Source: Flammeovirgaceae bacterium UBA7330
Lineage (GTDB): Bacteria; Bacteroidota; Bacteroidia; Cytophagales; Cyclobacteriaceae
Direction: 5' to 3'
NCBI GenBank assembly: GCA_002471275.1
Contig: DKPQ01000023.1
Coordinates: forward strand, 186,001-250,000
DNA length: 64,000 nucleotides
The notes beneath the pieces are model-generated. The model was not told where the DNA came from. It worked only from the letters and a program-made list of their open reading frames with translations, and did no database searches. Of this stretch, positions 45,107-53,594 are shown one piece after another; positions within the stretch are counted from its first letter, which is position 1, and the number at the start of each line of letters is the position of its first letter. The position numbers and the translations under genes are program-made.

Positions 45107-48100
45107 ATGGAACTTTTACAAAGAGTATTTGACCAGTCTTCCCTCAAAGCCCGGGACATTCCAAGAATCAAAGGAGTCCAACTGGTTGGCACAGTCGATA
45201 TTAACCGTCAGACCAATGAACATTCCTGGTCAGACGAATTGTATGATTTTCTGGGACTAAAACCAGGAGAGGTTGAGCCTAGCCATGAGTTGTTTCTTTC
45301 CTATGTGATCGATGAAGACCAGCCACAATTAATTACTACCATTGATGAACGTATCAACGGGCTGAATCATGATAAATACGATCTTTTCAAGATCCTTACC
45401 GGGGCCGGGCATATTACCAACATGGCTGGTATTTTTCATCAGACTAAAAATCCTGACATTATCCATATTAGATTATATGATGTCACTAAAATATCAGGAA
45501 TCACTCAACGCAATGACAATTTTGGTGATCACCTTTCTTCTGTATGGCTCAACAGGATCTTTGAAAACAAAGTAACAGGAATCTTTATCTTAAATACCGA
45601 AGGACAATTTCTACGAACTAACAAAACATACCAACAATGGTCAGGTTATTCTACTGAAGAACTACAAAAACTCAATGTATTTAACCTAACTCCCCGGCAA
45701 GAAAGGGAAGTGTGTAAAAATCAATTGAAGCAATTGGTTTCGGGAGCAGTAGAATCTTTCTCCTTTGAAAAGCAACTGCTTACCAAGTCCGGTGAATTGA
45801 AATGGGTAGAGGTACACGGTTCGGTGATCAACGAGGAATCTTTTTATGTGTTAGGCTACCTGACAGATATTCATGATAAAAAAATTACAAGAGATAAATT
45901 CCAGTCTAGCAAAGATCAACTCTACAAAGCACAACAAATAGCCAAAATCGGGTCATGGGAAGTAGATCTAAAATCACATAAGATCACCTGGTCCAGGGGA
46001 ATGTTTGATCTGATGGAAGTTCCGCATGACTTCGTTCCTGATATAGAATCAGTCATGCAGTTTACTCATCCGGATGATCTGGAATTGTTTCAAAGCAACA
46101 TATTTACCATTGAGGAGCATAAAGATCTTGAAGCACGGCATGTGACCAAAAGCGGTGTTAAACATGTTTTAATTAATTCTAAACTGGAGTTGGATGAAAA
46201 CGGAGACCCCAAGAGATATTATGGCACCACTCAGGATGTTTCTGACAGGGTTCTCGAATCAAAAAGGCTAGAATTAGTGCAGGAAACAGCCAAACTAGGC
46301 TGGTGGGAAACTGATCTGATCACAGGTGAGAGCAAGTGGTCAGACTCAGTTTTTGAGCTATTTGGCCTGGATAAGGAAAAAACCAAAGCATCCTTTGAGT
46401 CATTCCTTACAACCATGCATCCGGATGACCAACAGAAGATAGTAGATGCCACCCAGGATACTGATATTCTGAGAAATGGATGGCACAACAAAGAAAGTCG
46501 TCACAAAGGTCCTGACGGGACATACCGCTATTTTGCTACCAATGGACGGTATATCTGGGATGGGGATCGACCAGTAAAAATGATTGGTACCCTGATGGAT
46601 ATCAGTGATATCAAAGAAATGCAAACAAGGGTGGAGGAAGCCCAGCATATAGCCAACATTGGCTGGTGGGAAATAAACTTGCTAAGTAAAGAATCCATTG
46701 GATCTGATACAGCCCATCATATCCTTGAACTGGAACAGGGAGATAATGCTACGCTTCTCTCCAGGTTCGTACGGCGGGTTCACCCGGACGATCAGGAATG
46801 GCTTAGTAATATTTTGAAACATCAGCGTGATGGCTGGGTCAACAAGGAGCTTAGATACATGAGTCAGGCAGGGGGGTATAAATACCTCACTACAAGTGGA
46901 CGGATTTATTTTGACGGTGAAACAGCCATTAAACTTGTGGGCACACTCATGGATGTCTCTGCCCTGAAAGAGACTCAGATCAAATTGGAACAAGCTCAAA
47001 AACTGGCTAAAGTCGGTTGGTGGGAATTTGATCTGACAGGAGAATTAAACAACTGGTATTCGCCTGAACACATGGAAATCATGGGCATCAAAGATTTTGA
47101 TGAATTGAATACATATGAGGACTTCCACAATTTTGTCCATCCGGACGACCTGGATAGAGTTAAAAGCGAACAGGCTAAAGGCTTCGAAAAGGGCGGCTGG
47201 TCCAACATGGTTCACCGGATCATAACCAAATCAGGAGAGGTTAAACACATCACCTGTGATGCTACTATAGAATTTATAGACGGCAAACCATTCAGACTTT
47301 TTGGAACTGTATATGACATCACTGAGCTAAAGGAAATAGAAGGAGAACTTAGTGGAAACCTGATAAACCTGGAAGCGATGGTCAAATCCATGGACAACAT
47401 CGTACTGATCGCTGATGAAAACCTGGTCTACAAAGAAGTATTCAGCAAAGAACCTGTTTCCTTAGGTAAGAAGTCACTCACAGGTATGAGTGTAGCAGAA
47501 AAGTTGGATGACCCTGCCATGCAACTATTACTTAGTAATAATGGGCTAAGTAAAGAAGCTATATTAATGAAGTACAAAGATGCATTGAATGGTAAAACTG
47601 TAGAACCATATTCAGTGAAATATCAGGTCAATGGTATAGATACCTGGAAGGAAACTACATTACATGCTTTCGAAGGAAAAGATGGCTCCAAATGGCTTGC
47701 CATAACACTTAATGACGTCTCAGCCAAGAAGAAAGCTGAGGAAGAATTAATCAAAAGTGTACAAAAAGAAAAAGAGCTCTCTGAGTTACGTTCAGAATTT
47801 GTGGCTATGGCCTCTCACCAGTTTCGAACACCACTCACGGTCATCAAAGCGAACATGCAGTTGCTCGAACTTTCCGGAGTTCAGAGTCCGGTTATCAATA
47901 AAGTGTCCCAACGGCTAAATGCTGAGGTTGACAGGTTAGTGAATCTCATGGAAGATATCATGGGAATGGGCAAGGTCCAATCCAACAACATAGAACCAAA
48001 TCTTAAACCCACAAATATCACTTCGATCCTAAACAAGATCAAAATGGAAGTGGAGCGACAACAAAAAGATGGCAGGATACTGGACATTGCTATTAATGGT

Positions 48101-48463
48101 AAGGAAAGATCCATACTTCTTGATGAACAGTTTATCGAACATGCATTACACAATCTGATTGACAACGCATTTAAATATTCTCCAAATGCCCCAAATCCAG
48201 AAGTCAAAATCCAATTTGGTGCCAAAAAAATAAGCATTAAGGTGAAGGACTTTGGGATCGGCATTCCCAAAAATGACCAGAACAACTTATTCAACTCTTT
48301 TCAAAGGGGAAGTAACACGCAACACATCCAGGGTACAGGCCTTGGCCTTGCGGTAGCCAAAGAGTTTGTCCGACTCAACAATGGGACGATCTACTTAAAC
48401 AAAGAAGCAAAAGAAGGCACGGAATTCTGTATTGATCTTCCTGTAAAAATCAAAGCGCTATGA
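45107..48463 (+). CDS. Soluble multi-PAS sensor histidine kinase
   Basis: About 1118 residues from ATG 45107; an in-frame TTG at 45047 would add 20 residues. No membrane segments or signal peptide, so it senses in the cytoplasm. About seven PAS-like segments fill the first 860 residues. Four tandem ones share an IGSWE/LGWWE/IGWWE/VGWWE strand and HPDD, suggesting recent internal duplication. HisKA has MASHQFRTPLTVI (phospho-His), and the ATPase domain has LIDNAFKYSP (N box), FGIGIP (G1) and GTGLGLAVAKE (G2). No REC domain is attached; the adjacent REC proteins are the likely receivers. It overlaps the next gene by 4 bases. Confidence 0.92.
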   Translation: MELLQRVFDQSSLKARDIPRIKGVQLVGTVDINRQTNEHSWSDELYDFLGLKPGEVEPSHELFLSYVIDEDQPQLITTIDERINGLNHDKYDLFKILTGAGHITNMAGIFHQTKNPDIIHIRLYDVTKISGITQRNDNFGDHLSSVWLNRIFENKVTGIFILNTEGQFLRTNKTYQQWSGYSTEELQKLNVFNLTPRQEREVCKNQLKQLVSGAVESFSFEKQLLTKSGELKWVEVHGSVINEESFYVLGYLTDIHDKKITRDKFQSSKDQLYKAQQIAKIGSWEVDLKSHKITWSRGMFDLMEVPHDFVPDIESVMQFTHPDDLELFQSNIFTIEEHKDLEARHVTKSGVKHVLINSKLELDENGDPKRYYGTTQDVSDRVLESKRLELVQETAKLGWWETDLITGESKWSDSVFELFGLDKEKTKASFESFLTTMHPDDQQKIVDATQDTDILRNGWHNKESRHKGPDGTYRYFATNGRYIWDGDRPVKMIGTLMDISDIKEMQTRVEEAQHIANIGWWEINLLSKESIGSDTAHHILELEQGDNATLLSRFVRRVHPDDQEWLSNILKHQRDGWVNKELRYMSQAGGYKYLTTSGRIYFDGETAIKLVGTLMDVSALKETQIKLEQAQKLAKVGWWEFDLTGELNNWYSPEHMEIMGIKDFDELNTYEDFHNFVHPDDLDRVKSEQAKGFEKGGWSNMVHRIITKSGEVKHITCDATIEFIDGKPFRLFGTVYDITELKEIEGELSGNLINLEAMVKSMDNIVLIADENLVYKEVFSKEPVSLGKKSLTGMSVAEKLDDPAMQLLLSNNGLSKEAILMKYKDALNGKTVEPYSVKYQVNGIDTWKETTLHAFEGKDGSKWLAITLNDVSAKKKAEEELIKSVQKEKELSELRSEFVAMASHQFRTPLTVIKANMQLLELSGVQSPVINKVSQRLNAEVDRLVNLMEDIMGMGKVQSNNIEPNLKPTNITSILNKIKMEVERQQKDGRILDIAINGKERSILLDEQFIEHALHNLIDNAFKYSPNAPNPEVKIQFGAKKISIKVKDFGIGIPKNDQNNLFNSFQRGSNTQHIQGTGLGLAVAKEFVRLNNGTIYLNKEAKEGTEFCIDLPVKIKAL

Positions 48464-49446
48464 AAAAAAATATACTCGTAATAGAAGATGAAGTAAATAT
48501 TGCACAAACTCTTGCGGATCTTCTTGAGCTGAAAGGGTACGAGGTGCAGACAGCCAATAATGGGCTGGCCGGCTTCACCCGGGCAATCAAGGAAACTCCC
48601 GACCTGATCTTATGTGATGTAATGATGCCTAAAATGGATGGCTATGAAGTATTGGAAGCCATCCGGGAACATGAAAAGCTTAAGCAGATACCTTTTATTT
48701 TCCTAACAGCAAAAGGAACATTTGATGATTTCAGATCAGGAATGGATCTGGGTGCTGATGACTACATGCTCAAACCCATTGACGCCAATCACCTGTATGA
48801 TGTCATCGAAAATAGATTAGGCAGATATGAACATCTGCTCGAGGTTGGTCAAATGGAGGAAAACAATAGAATAACGGCAGAACTCCACGACACCTTACAA
48901 CAGACCATCCTGGGGATTAAAATGAATATTTCTTACATATTGGAACATTCTCCGGATCATCCTATGACCAGCAAACTGAAAGAAAGTCTTGAAACAGTCA
49001 ACTTAGCACTTTCTCAATTAAGAATGATCATTGAGGATGCTGATATCATGTATCAGGACACCAACTTCATTACCGCCATCAGTAATGTGGTGTCGAAGGT
49101 AAGCAGCTATGTTCCGTTTGAGATCCAGCTCCATGTCAATTTTGATCATGAGATTGAGAAAGAGGTCTCTCAGGTCTTGCTCAGAACAATTTTTGAGATT
49201 CTTAATAATACCATCAAACATTCAGGGGCAAATAAACTCGAGATTAGCTTCTCCTCTACAGATAATGGAATTCAGTTAACCACTTCCGATGACGGAAACG
49301 GTTTTGATATCAATCAATCAAACAAAGGCCATGGGCTAAAAAGTATGCGGAAAAAGATAAAAGAGATCGGAGGGCACCTGGAAATCATCAGCTCGACAGG
49401 CAAAGGAACAACAATTTTAATCTCACTTAATCAACAATCCCAATGA
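48460..49446 (+). CDS. REC domain fused to a NarX/DegS-type histidine kinase
   Basis: 328 residues. An N-terminal REC domain (Glu9-Asp10, phosphoacceptor Asp53 in LILCDVMMPKMDG, LTAKG, LKPID) is followed by a HisKA_3 dimerisation motif AELHDTLQQTILGIK with phospho-His143 and a HATPase domain (ILNNTIKHSGA, DDGNGFD, KGHGLKSM). Kinases with an N-terminal REC are phosphorylated by another kinase and then control their own autophosphorylation or phosphatase activity. It starts in ATGA overlap with the PAS kinase and ends in overlap with the REC-DHp-REC gene, so the three are translated in series. Confidence 0.92.
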   Translation: MKKNILVIEDEVNIAQTLADLLELKGYEVQTANNGLAGFTRAIKETPDLILCDVMMPKMDGYEVLEAIREHEKLKQIPFIFLTAKGTFDDFRSGMDLGADDYMLKPIDANHLYDVIENRLGRYEHLLEVGQMEENNRITAELHDTLQQTILGIKMNISYILEHSPDHPMTSKLKESLETVNLALSQLRMIIEDADIMYQDTNFITAISNVVSKVSSYVPFEIQLHVNFDHEIEKEVSQVLLRTIFEILNNTIKHSGANKLEISFSSTDNGIQLTTSDDGNGFDINQSNKGHGLKSMRKKIKEIGGHLEIISSTGKGTTILISLNQQSQ

Positions 49447-50447
49447 AGCGAATATTAATCATAGAAGATGAGCAAAATATCAGGGAAACACTTTCAGATC
49501 TACTGTGTCTTATGGGATATGATGTCCTTCAGGCTTCCAATGGAAAAGAAGGTTTAACTCTGGCTCTGGAAGAACCTATAGATATCATATTATGTGATGT
49601 GAATATGCCCGAGATGAACGGTTACGAAGTACTAATAGCGTTGAAAAATACGGATCTTCTTACTTATATTCCCTTTATCTTTCTTACAGCAAGGTCTACC
49701 ATGGGAGAACTAAGGAAAGGGATGGATCTTGGTGCCGATGACTATCTAACGAAACCGATTACTTACGAAAGTCTTGAAAAAGCATTAAATGCTGCAAAAC
49801 AAAAGAAGTACCATATAGCCAATCAGCTCAACGGACTGCAAAACCAGTTAGCTGAGGAAAAGACAAAACTGGAAGAAGTAAAAGAGATCAATGCACATGG
49901 CGTGAGAGGCAAACTAGCGCTGATGCAGGGAATGATCCCATTTATCAAAACCGGTAAATTTCCTCTTGACCGGGGGTTGAATATACTGGAAGCTTCAGGG
50001 AAAGAAATGGACAAGTCCATTAACCAAATAAACATGAAGGTAAATGGCGCAAAACCTGAAGTAAATAATAAAATGGAACAAGGTGGTAGCATAAACTCAA
50101 TATGGCTTATTGATGACGACTTAATCCAAAACTGGCTAGCAAAAACGATACTCCATGAAGTGAATCCCAAATGGGATATTATAGGCTTTAGTAGTGCAAT
50201 CAAGGTACTCGAGTTGCTTGAAAAAGAAAGACCGGATTTAATCCTGCTGGACATCAATATGCCTGAAATGAGTGGATTAGAATTTCTGGAAAGTATAACT
50301 AAAACCCACCCGAATTTAAGGGTGATCATGCTTAGCTCTTCGGTTTCATCGAGTGATATTGAAAAATCGCTGAGCTATTCACAGGTGATCAATTATTGGT
50401 CTAAACCATTAAAAGAAAATAACATAAAGGAACTATTAAATTACTGA
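49443..50447 (+). CDS. REC-DHp-like-REC phosphotransfer protein without ATPase domain
   Basis: 334 residues. REC1 has Glu8-Asp9, phosphoacceptor Asp52 (ILCDVNMPEMNG), LTARS and TKPIT. A coiled coil (about 125-150) leads into INAHGVRGKLALMQGM, which has the shape of a kinase dimerisation helix with a candidate phospho-His at 152, followed by a second helix to about 200. No HATPase domain follows. REC2 (Asp224-Asp226, Asp270 in LILLDINMPEMSG, MLSSS, SKPLK) completes it. The layout suits a phosphorelay intermediate similar in principle to Spo0B (inference). The 4-base overlap places it under the kinases. Confidence 0.85.
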   Translation: MKRILIIEDEQNIRETLSDLLCLMGYDVLQASNGKEGLTLALEEPIDIILCDVNMPEMNGYEVLIALKNTDLLTYIPFIFLTARSTMGELRKGMDLGADDYLTKPITYESLEKALNAAKQKKYHIANQLNGLQNQLAEEKTKLEEVKEINAHGVRGKLALMQGMIPFIKTGKFPLDRGLNILEASGKEMDKSINQINMKVNGAKPEVNNKMEQGGSINSIWLIDDDLIQNWLAKTILHEVNPKWDIIGFSSAIKVLELLEKERPDLILLDINMPEMSGLEFLESITKTHPNLRVIMLSSSVSSSDIEKSLSYSQVINYWSKPLKENNIKELLNY

Positions 50448-50472
50448 GAAGAACAGGTGTGCAGACATGACG

Positions 50473-50503
50473 ATTCACCGAAACTTAAACGTCGTTCACC
50501 GAA
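50473..50503 (+). promoter_or_regulatory. Direct-repeat operator candidate 2 (21-bp spacing)
   Basis: TTCACCGAAACTTAAAC is followed by GTCGTTCACCGAAAC, so that CACCGA recurs at 50476 and 50497, again 21 bp apart. The CCGAAACTTAAAC stretch is identical to that at site 1 (43778-43790). The site lies 83 bases before the next REC gene. Confidence 0.55.
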
Positions 50504-50585
50504 ACACAATGGTCAGTCCCTATTTATATGTGCAATCTGTTTCTAAATACTCCAATTTTGTAGTGCTATAAATAAAAAATTAGAA

Positions 50586-51035
50586 ATGAAAATATCCAAT
50601 CCTTTGTCGATACTATTAATCGAAGACGATACGATCGAGCGAATGAAATTCAATCGTACCGTCTCTTCTCACCCGCTGGGAAAGCAGGTTAAAGTTCAGG
50701 AAGCCGTCAATGGAGAGGAAGCACTTAAAATGCTCAAAGAAGAGAATTTCATACCCAACATCATCATTCTGGATTTAAATATGCCACGCATCAATGGTCT
50801 TGAATTTCTTAAGATCTTAAAGAATGATGACATCCTCCGGTTTATCCCTTCTATAGTACTTACCACCTCTTCAAATCATCGTGACATGTTGGAAAGCTAC
50901 AAAATAGGCATCGCCGGATATGTGATTAAACCACTCAAGTACGAAGACTACGAAGACAGAGTCTCGAAATTAATCTCCTACTGGAGCGTCAATGAACTGG
51001 TAGAAAACCAATTCATCACCTCACCCACTATTTAA
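50586..51035 (+). CDS. Single-domain response regulator, Rcp1-like
   Basis: 149 residues comprising only a REC domain of the Rcp1/phytochrome-associated type: Glu13-Asp14-Asp15, phosphoacceptor Asp63 (IIILDLNMPRING), LTTSS and IKPLKYEDYE. Such regulators act by binding a kinase or phosphotransfer protein. It begins a second transcription unit, behind the direct-repeat site at 50473 and a 138-bp gap. The perfect palindrome CAACTTT-cata-AAAGTTG (51086-51103) lies downstream. Confidence 0.9.
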   Translation: MKISNPLSILLIEDDTIERMKFNRTVSSHPLGKQVKVQEAVNGEEALKMLKEENFIPNIIILDLNMPRINGLEFLKILKNDDILRFIPSIVLTTSSNHRDMLESYKIGIAGYVIKPLKYEDYEDRVSKLISYWSVNELVENQFITSPTI

Positions 51036-51085
51036 AACCTAATACAGCATTTATGAGGCGGATTGTTAATCACCAATTGACTTGG

Positions 51086-51103
51086 CAACTTTCATAAAAG
51101 TTG
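51086..51103. promoter_or_regulatory. Palindrome before the GAF kinase gene
   Basis: CAACTTT-cata-AAAGTTG is a perfect 7-bp inverted repeat, 98 bases before the ATG of the GAF kinase. It could be an operator or a weak terminator hairpin without a T-run. Confidence 0.35.
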
Positions 51104-51200
51104 ATAAATTAACAAATAATGCCATAATGAGTTACGTGCTGAAATTCCACAATCATTGATTTCTTCACCGCTCTGATTTTATAGGAGATAGTGATTGCGT

Positions 51201-52385
51201 ATGAAAAAACCAGAGATTCCTCAAAATGAAGGGGCAAGAATAGCTGAGCTGGAATCGTATTCCATCCTGGATTCACTTTCTGAAGATGATTATGATGCTA
51301 TTACCGCATTGGCTTCAGAGATTTGTGAAACACCCATTTCGTTGATCAGTCTTGTGGATCAAAATCGCCAATGGTTCAAATCGCATCATGGCCTGGCAAG
51401 CAGCGAAACTCCAAAAGATTATTCATTTTGTGCCCATGCCATCAATGAACCCGATGACGTTTTTATCATAGAAGATTCAAGGCTGGATGCTCGATTTTCT
51501 GACAACCCGTTAGTGACTGAAGAACCGTATGTCATTTTTTATGCGGGCGTCCCATTGGTCACCAATAATGGGTTCCCACTGGGCACACTTTGTGTCATTG
51601 ATAACAAACCTAATTTGCTTAGTAATGGTCAGATCAAGTCCTTGCGGATTTTGGCCAACCAGGTCATAAAGCTGATGGAGCTTCGGAAGAATGAAAAATT
51701 GTTGGAATCTACGCTAAACGACGTCAGGCAACAAAACGAAGAACTCAATGATTATGCCCATATAATCTCTCATGACCTAAAATCTCCTATTCGGAACATA
51801 GAAGCCCTGGTAAGCTGGCTTCAAGAGGACTATAAGGAATTATTGGATGACAAAGGGAAAGATACTGTAGGTCTTATCAAGGCAAACCTGGAAAAAATGG
51901 ATAGCCTGATCGAGGGAATCCTGAAATACGCTACTATTGATAAAAAACATAGCTTAAAACAAAAGGTAAACCTTTCTATTCTCTTACCGGAAATCTTACA
52001 GATAATGAATATTCCCGAACACTGCACCATCAATGTTCAGGATAAGTTGCCCGAAATAGCGGGTGACAAGTTTAAGCTTCACCAGGTATTCCAAAACCTG
52101 ATTGACAATGCCATCAAATACAATGATAAACCAAAATGTATGATTAACATTGGTTTTAAACCATTAGACAATGGCTTTGAATTCTATGTGGAAGATAATG
52201 GACCCGGCATTGAATCTCAATTCCATGAAAAGATTTTTCAGATGTTCCAAAGACTTGATCATACGGTTGAATCCACAGGCATCGGGCTTTCACTGGTAAA
52301 AAAGATCATTTCCCACAGTGGAGGAAAAATCCGTGTTGAATCAACTGTCGGAAAAGGCTCTACATTCTACTTTACTATCCCGTGA
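51201..52385 (+). CDS. GAF-domain sensor histidine kinase
   Basis: About 394 residues, soluble. ATG 51201 is preferred over the TTG at 51195 because AGGAGA lies at a suitable distance (51183-51188) before it. The GAF domain covers about residues 18-165 (YSFCAHAIN, VIFYAGVPLVTNNGFPLGTLCV). A coiled coil leads to HisKA with AHIISHDLKSPIRNIE (phospho-His), then LIDNAIKYND, EDNGPGI and TGIGLSLVKKI. No receiver domain is present. It ends in GTGA overlap with the HPt gene, which makes an HPt relay a likely partner. Confidence 0.92.
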   Translation: MKKPEIPQNEGARIAELESYSILDSLSEDDYDAITALASEICETPISLISLVDQNRQWFKSHHGLASSETPKDYSFCAHAINEPDDVFIIEDSRLDARFSDNPLVTEEPYVIFYAGVPLVTNNGFPLGTLCVIDNKPNLLSNGQIKSLRILANQVIKLMELRKNEKLLESTLNDVRQQNEELNDYAHIISHDLKSPIRNIEALVSWLQEDYKELLDDKGKDTVGLIKANLEKMDSLIEGILKYATIDKKHSLKQKVNLSILLPEILQIMNIPEHCTINVQDKLPEIAGDKFKLHQVFQNLIDNAIKYNDKPKCMINIGFKPLDNGFEFYVEDNGPGIESQFHEKIFQMFQRLDHTVESTGIGLSLVKKIISHSGGKIRVESTVGKGSTFYFTIP

Positions 52386-52702
52386 CAGCGCCTAATTTTT
52401 CAACTATCCGTAAAATGTCCCAGGGTGACAGGGAATTTGAAAAGAAAATTTTAAGTGTGGCCAGCCAAGAGCTAAAGGAGGAAGTGAAAGATTTCAACAT
52501 AGCCATTGCGCAGGTTGACTACCACCAGGCGGCCCAGTTAGTTCATAAGATCAAACACAAAATCAGCTTATTGGGCATGGAAAAGAGTTATGAAATCGCC
52601 CAGGCATTTGAAGAGCAGCTAAACAATGGCTCGGAATCATTGCTCTCCGATTTTAGGGTTATTTTGGAAAAAATGATTACTTTTTTACAAGAATCAGAAT
52701 AA
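52382..52702 (+). CDS. HPt phosphotransfer protein
   Basis: 106 residues with a GTG start overlapping the kinase stop (GTGA). The four-helix HPt motif is LVHKIKHKISLLGMEK with phospho-His55, corresponding to the usual AHxLKGxxxxxG. It is a separate protein rather than a kinase domain, which suits a relay between the GAF kinase, the REC proteins and the LytTR regulator. The LytTR gene starts 7 bases after its stop. Confidence 0.85.
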   Translation: MTAPNFSTIRKMSQGDREFEKKILSVASQELKEEVKDFNIAIAQVDYHQAAQLVHKIKHKISLLGMEKSYEIAQAFEEQLNNGSESLLSDFRVILEKMITFLQESE

Positions 52703-52708
52703 AGAGAA

Positions 52709-53431
52709 ATGACCTGTATCATAATAGATGATGAAGGCACCTCCAGAGTAATCCTCAACCAGTTTTGTGAAACATCTCCTGAGTTAGATCTGGTAGATGA
52801 ATTTCCCAATGCCATGGAGGCCATTAAGTTCCTGAATAGGAATGAGATAGACCTTATTTTTCTGGATATCCATATGCCTGACTTTTCTGGATTTGATTTT
52901 ATACAAACAATCAAAAACCCACCAAAAATTATCCTGACCACATCAGATCACGGATTGGCACTGGACGCCTTTGAATACGAGTGCATCGTAGATTACCTGG
53001 TAAAACCTATCCTCCCGGATCGTTTTCAAAAAGCTGTCAACAAAGCATCTAAATTTGTTGTCCCTTCAGAGAAAGCCCAGCCAGTTGAGGAAAAACCAGA
53101 ATCTGCTTCCGTACCTTCAAACAAAGAATTCTATGTCAACATAGACCGAACACTTATCAAGATAAAGACACCCACTGTCAAACTGATTGAAGCTAAAGGA
53201 GACTACATCTATATCAAGACCACTGAAAAAGATTACAAAGTACACTCTACTCTCAAAAAGATCGTAGAAAAGCTACCGGAAGATTCTTTCCTACAGGTGC
53301 ATCGGTCATACGTCATCAACCTTTCCATGATCATCGATATCCAGGACAACAGCATATTGATTGACGAGGATGTGATCCCCATCAGCAGATCCAAGCGACC
53401 TGAGTTGATCCGCAGACTGGACTTGCTCTGA
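52709..53431 (+). CDS. LytTR-family response regulator
   Basis: 240 residues. REC: Asp7-Asp8, phosphoacceptor Asp53 (IFLDIHMPDFSG), LTTSD and VKPILP. After a linker of about 20 residues with Pro and Glu, a LytTR DNA-binding domain (about 140-240) has IKLIEAKGDYIYI-like strands and LQVHRSYVINL. LytTR proteins bind pairs of direct half-sites about 21-22 bp apart. The two such sites in the cluster (43773 and 50473) are natural targets, which would give autoregulation of the signalling island (inference). It is the last gene of the group. Confidence 0.92.
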   Translation: MTCIIIDDEGTSRVILNQFCETSPELDLVDEFPNAMEAIKFLNRNEIDLIFLDIHMPDFSGFDFIQTIKNPPKIILTTSDHGLALDAFEYECIVDYLVKPILPDRFQKAVNKASKFVVPSEKAQPVEEKPESASVPSNKEFYVNIDRTLIKIKTPTVKLIEAKGDYIYIKTTEKDYKVHSTLKKIVEKLPEDSFLQVHRSYVINLSMIIDIQDNSILIDEDVIPISRSKRPELIRRLDLL

Positions 53432-53594
53432 AAAAGCCATGGATGAGAAAAAATAGCTTATTCTGATGGTTCACACCTTAGATTCATTCATTGCAGATGT
53501 AGGTCCCATCACGCACCTGGAATTTTCACAAAGTATCATGTGACAATCACCTCCATTTTTCATAATTTACAAAATTCATTTTCACCCCGATTCT

